Part shown: piece by piece, positions 21,143 to 24,366 of the stretch | Layout: every line of letters begins with the position of its first letter | Numbering within the stretch: position 1 is the stretch's first letter | Assembly: GCA_025201705.1 (NCBI GenBank) | Contig: MU617076.1 | Span: 1-24,366 of the forward strand | Direction of reading: 5' to 3' | Source of the DNA: Dissophora ornata | Lineage: Eukaryota; Mortierellomycota; Mortierellomycetes; Mortierellales; Mortierellaceae | DNA length: 24,366 bases | Notes under the pieces: generated by a model | The model's database searches: none | The model's input: only the letters and a program-made list of their open reading frames with translations | Told to the model about the DNA's origin: nothing | Program-made: the position numbers and the translations under genes

Positions 21143-22948
21143 TCGCCATTCAGCCGACATAACCCAAGACGACTGGCTATTATGCACCTTATATTCTCGC
21201 CGGAGCCGCCCATGCCTGTGATATCTTTTAATGTTGGAAGGAAGTCAGTTTCTGATGTGTTGCAGGGGCAACATCAAGGGGACAGCAAAAGCATGATTCG
21301 TATAGTAGTCGTCTGTTTAGGAGATAGCAAAGCGGAGAGAGGCACCTTTGAGAGTTGGAACTTATATGGTAGATCTCACAGTCTCGCCAAAGATAGCTGG
21401 CCTGGGAAATGTTAGCATTTTACTTCCATCTTGTGGTGGAATGCATTGAGCCTTTGGCCAATATGAAAAAAGGGTGAGTAACTAGGAACTGGCCGGCGTT
21501 TGATACAATGAGCGTGCATGGCTCAGGAACAGTGCCGAGCGATGAGCTGGGATAAAAGGGAGATGGGTAACTATATCGATAGCTCGTGATTCCGCTGTGT
21601 TCCGGACTCCAACGATGTAAAAGCAACGAGCGTTATTTAATATCTCTATAGCACTCTCCTCGTGTCGCCATTTTTCTTTCTCTATCTACGAGTCCTATAT
21701 TCATCGAGTGTTCGTTATCTCCTCGATAGTGGTTTGTCGGAACCACGCTGGCAGGCAGATGCATGGTAGTGCTCACAGGGCATTTTTTCCCGTCTATTGA
21801 ACAAGGTTCTTGTTATTTGACGCATTTTTTTCATTTCCCGTTGCTGCATTCAGGGGAAGAGTTATCCGCACAAAAATCATGGATCTCAAGCACGTGATGT
21901 GCTGCACGCACTCCAGGTATGGGCTCAATCATGGGGACGGAGTACATGCGAGTGCGAAAAAAGAGAGCTTATGGATTCAAGACAACGCTGGGTTGTAAGG
22001 AAGAATTTTTTCTGGGATTCTAGGGATTGTTAAATGTCTGTGCATATCCTCGGTGTTTGCCTAGTTACTCTTCTACGAATGCTGTGGATGCCGGGCTGTC
22101 TGCGCAACAAGGAGTCTCTTTTCTCTCTGTGTGCCTCCGTACGTGCCCACCGAGTAGAAAGAAACATTGATTGTAATTGTTGATAAACCGAGGGTGGGCT
22201 TCTTAGTTGGATAGCGGGTTGCCGTTGCACTTCGTGGAGTGCCGTTGTTCAAATATTCAGTTGCAATTTAATGATGTGATGCATAGTAGTTGAAATCTTA
22301 TCCCGGAAACAAAAGCGGTTTGTTTGGTACCGCCATGTTGACACCGCCCATCAGATTGGGGGCTCTCGCTCAAAAACCCCGTCCTAATTCATTCTGACTG
22401 TCTCAACCTGTGCTTCCAGCAAGCGGTTTTTGATCTTGGCGCCAACAGACGGAGTGAAAAAAAAGGAGGGAGGGAGGACCTGGCCAGGAGAAGAGTGAGT
22501 GGAATTCTGCTTTTTGAGAGCCGTGAATTATTTTTAAAATGGAAAATTTTCGATCCCCCCACATTGTGTGAACACACTCACACACGGGCCATGGCCGCAA
22601 GAGAAGTAAAAAATAATGAGCAGGAGCAGTGTCTGAACTACTGTGCATTACATTTCGTAAAGAAGAGACCGCCATCCGCAACATACGTCGCCGCTGATGC
22701 ATATGTACATTCAGACTACTGTCACATCAACCCATATTTACTCCGCAGAGAGAAACCAGCCCGTTCAACGCTTGGATCCTAGGTTCTCAATCTACAAAGA
22801 CTGCACTCTCATTCTCGAAAGATATCTTGCTGTTCGCCAAAATCTGACTAGTCAGAGTTGTCTATCACATCTGCCTACGGCAGCACCATTTCCTTGTTCT
22901 GCATAAGGACGTGAGGATGGGTCGACAGTAGGAACGACATTCGCATAT

Positions 22949-23001
22949 GTTGTTGTTGCTGCTGTCGACTTTGTTGTTGCAATTGTTACTGCTGTTGTTG
23001 T
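22949..23001. repeat. GTT/GCT trinucleotide-rich tract
   Basis: Imperfect GTT and GCT triplets in non-coding sequence. On the minus strand it translates as Ala/Thr-rich low complexity, which explains the open frame there. Confidence 0.6.
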
Positions 23002-23625
23002 TTTTTTCTCACAACGATATCGGCAGAGAGAGAATAGATTAGGTCCTCGTCGCCCTTTCTGCTTTTCTTTGCTGCTTTTACCCCTGATCAAGATATAAGG
23101 CTGAACTCTATTCCCACTTTCTTACACTCAGTCAGTCCTTGTTAATGAATAGTTCAGGTCCTCTCTCGCCTCTGTAACATTGGGCGATAAATGTATCCTT
23201 GCTGTTCCCTCCCTCTTGCTCGCTCTCTTAAGCGCGATACAAGGGGTAATAGCACACGGAGAGGACAGGACACGAGTACTCGCGCCCTCCGACCTCGTTC
23301 GCGCTCCCTTTCTGAGCGCTTGAACCTCACACAGCACTACACCAAGGCATAACGGCATCAGCCAGCCATCCTGTTCATCAATCAAATCTTTATTCATTCC
23401 ACTATTTACTCAATTACACGTAATTTAGTCCGTTATCCAAACGACTAAGCTATACTATATCTTACTCTTTCCAACGAGATCGAGAGCGTGTGCGAGCCAT
23501 TACCCTTTATTCAATGTAATTTAGACGACCTACAGTGTCCTCCATCCACTGCATTTCGTCCGTATTCAACATGCAATTGAAAATGGGGTTGTCAACGCAA
23601 TGTTGTCCTTCCCTCGAAATATTCG

Positions 23626-23633
23626 TATAAAAG
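23626..23633 (+). promoter_or_regulatory. TATA box (TATAAAAG)
   Basis: A consensus TATAAAAG lies 345 bp upstream of the ATG at 23971 in the right orientation. It would place transcription start near 23655-23690 and imply a 5' UTR of about 300 nt, possibly with a 5' UTR intron. The assignment to this gene is inferred from position. Confidence 0.45.
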
Positions 23634-23970
23634 GCGGCTGTTTCTTCCGTCTTTTTTTTTTTTCTATCCTCCATCTTTCTAGCCAGTTCATCGCCACACA
23701 CTCTTCACCTGTTAGCGATCGACGAATATCCGAAAATTAAAGAATCATATCCACATTCCCGAATTTCTCACCCAACACAGCTACAACCGACCTCAGCCCC
23801 TCGATTCCGTTATTTTGCCAACGTCTTGGGAAAAGGTCACGGATTGACGCGTTCACGAACTGCATTCTATTTCTATCACCACCACTCCAGACTGGTTTTG
23901 TACAGCTGCAGCGTTATACGTACAATCAAGCTGTTCCCCCAGTAGATATTATTGATCAGTTCAATACACA

Positions 23971-24366
23971 ATGTCCGAGGTCGTACACTCCACAGTCAAT
24001 ATGGTCGCGCCAACATTCGTCGATATTTCTACCATTACCAAGTCAATGGTATCCAATACACCGGCAAGGAAGATCTCTGATAAGATCAAGACTCTATCGC
24101 TACAAGACTTCAATAACCTCGAGACGCGTCCTCGCTTTCTTCACGAGATGCGCGAGTCCCTTATGAAGATGGGTACGTTCTACATCAAGGACCATGGCAT
24201 CTCCGCAGCGGTGACTACAGAGGCTATGAAGGCCGTCCAGGACTATTTTTCATTGCCCTTGGAGGAGAAGAAGAAAATGTTGATTGCCAACAGCCGACAC
24301 TTCCGTGGCTATAAACTCATGGGTATGTGTTCCACTCGCTGTGTTTTTTCCTCAACTCCCCCCCCC
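23971..24366 (+). CDS. 2-oxoglutarate/Fe(II)-dependent oxygenase-like protein (isopenicillin N synthase type), N-terminal exon, truncated
   Basis: Exon 1 runs 23971-24322, followed by a GTATGT donor (phase 1) and an intron that leaves the window in a poly-C run. The 117 residues seen include LSLQDFNNLETRPRFLHEMR, MKMGTFYIKDHGIS, DYFSLPLEEKKKM and FRGYKLMG. This is the order of the DIOX_N (non-haem dioxygenase N-terminal) domain: (F/Y)F-hGI, then FF-LP-EEK, then (Y/F)RGY. These enzymes hydroxylate or cyclise small molecules using Fe(II), oxoglutarate (or substrate electrons) and O2. The iron ligands (HxD...H) and the oxoglutarate-binding Arg lie beyond the window, so activity and substrate cannot be judged. 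No signal peptide is seen, so it is probably cytosolic. The start is the first ATG of the frame compatible with the domain. Confidence 0.85.
   Translation, partial: MSEVVHSTVNMVAPTFVDISTITKSMVSNTPARKISDKIKTLSLQDFNNLETRPRFLHEMRESLMKMGTFYIKDHGISAAVTTEAMKAVQDYFSLPLEEKKKMLIANSRHFRGYKLMGMCSTRCVFSSTPPP

Larger units (their letters stand above)
19844..23970. other. gene-poor spacer and 5' flank of the oxygenase gene
   Basis: About 4.1 kb with no supported coding exon on either strand. Visible structure: a C-rich quadruplex-type run (21115-21142); a GTT/GCT-rich trinucleotide stretch (about 22949-23001); a GGAGGG run near 22464-22478; and, towards the right, a TATA box at 23626. Chance frames of 60-99 codons have no recognisable motifs. 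The last few hundred bases are the promoter and 5' UTR of the gene starting at 23971. Confidence 0.5.

Noticed and set aside
22852..23091. Minus-strand Ala/Thr-rich frame
   Set aside because: Explained by the GTT/GCT triplet tract read in reverse.

Overview
The window looks like nuclear DNA of a filamentous fungus, probably an early-diverging one (Mucoromycota, Mortierella-like). That placement is inference. It rests on several short GT-AG introns (about 83-155 nt) per gene, long poly-A/poly-T and CT/GA tracts in the spacers, and a degraded Mutator-like (MULE) transposase of the kind common in Mucoromycota. No operon, bacterial promoter, CRISPR array, rRNA or convincing tRNA was found.

Layout. 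1-63 may be the last codons of a plus-strand gene. 64-1883 is low-complexity spacer. From 1884 to 15352 the cellular genes all lie on the minus strand: an orphan 697-residue coiled-coil protein (1884-3977); the peroxisomal PTS2 receptor PEX7 in five exons (4355-5968, 315 aa); a tentative small acidic protein (6487-6792); a mitochondrial ClpX-type AAA+ unfoldase in eight exons (9180-12326, 802 aa); and the DEAH helicase PRP43/DHX15 in four exons (12728-15352, 784 aa). A plus-strand MULE transposase pseudogene (about 7077-8745) lies between the acidic ORF and the ClpX gene. It is followed by a CT microsatellite and then a foldback, MITE-like element (about 8860-9131) that ends only about 50 bp past the ClpX stop codon.

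Divergent from PRP43 across a 311-bp shared promoter is a two-exon gene for a 106-aa membrane protein (15664-16077). A gene-poor tract of about 7.9 kb follows (16078-23970), with only a frame-broken ORF pair (19536-19843), short repeats and a G-quadruplex-like run. The window ends in the first exon of a plus-strand 2-oxoglutarate/Fe(II) oxygenase-like gene (from 23971) with a consensus TATA box.

The genes are unrelated housekeeping functions (peroxisome import, mitochondrial protein quality control, spliceosome disassembly and ribosome biogenesis) rather than a pathway cluster. I see no clear sign of a new multi-gene system. The most interesting items are the foldback element in the ClpX 3' flank, the decayed MULE, the retained ClpP-docking tripeptide in ClpX, the shared promoter with a perfect TCACGTGA core, and the unrecognised small proteins. 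Exon boundaries were worked out by eye from splice signals and family conservation.
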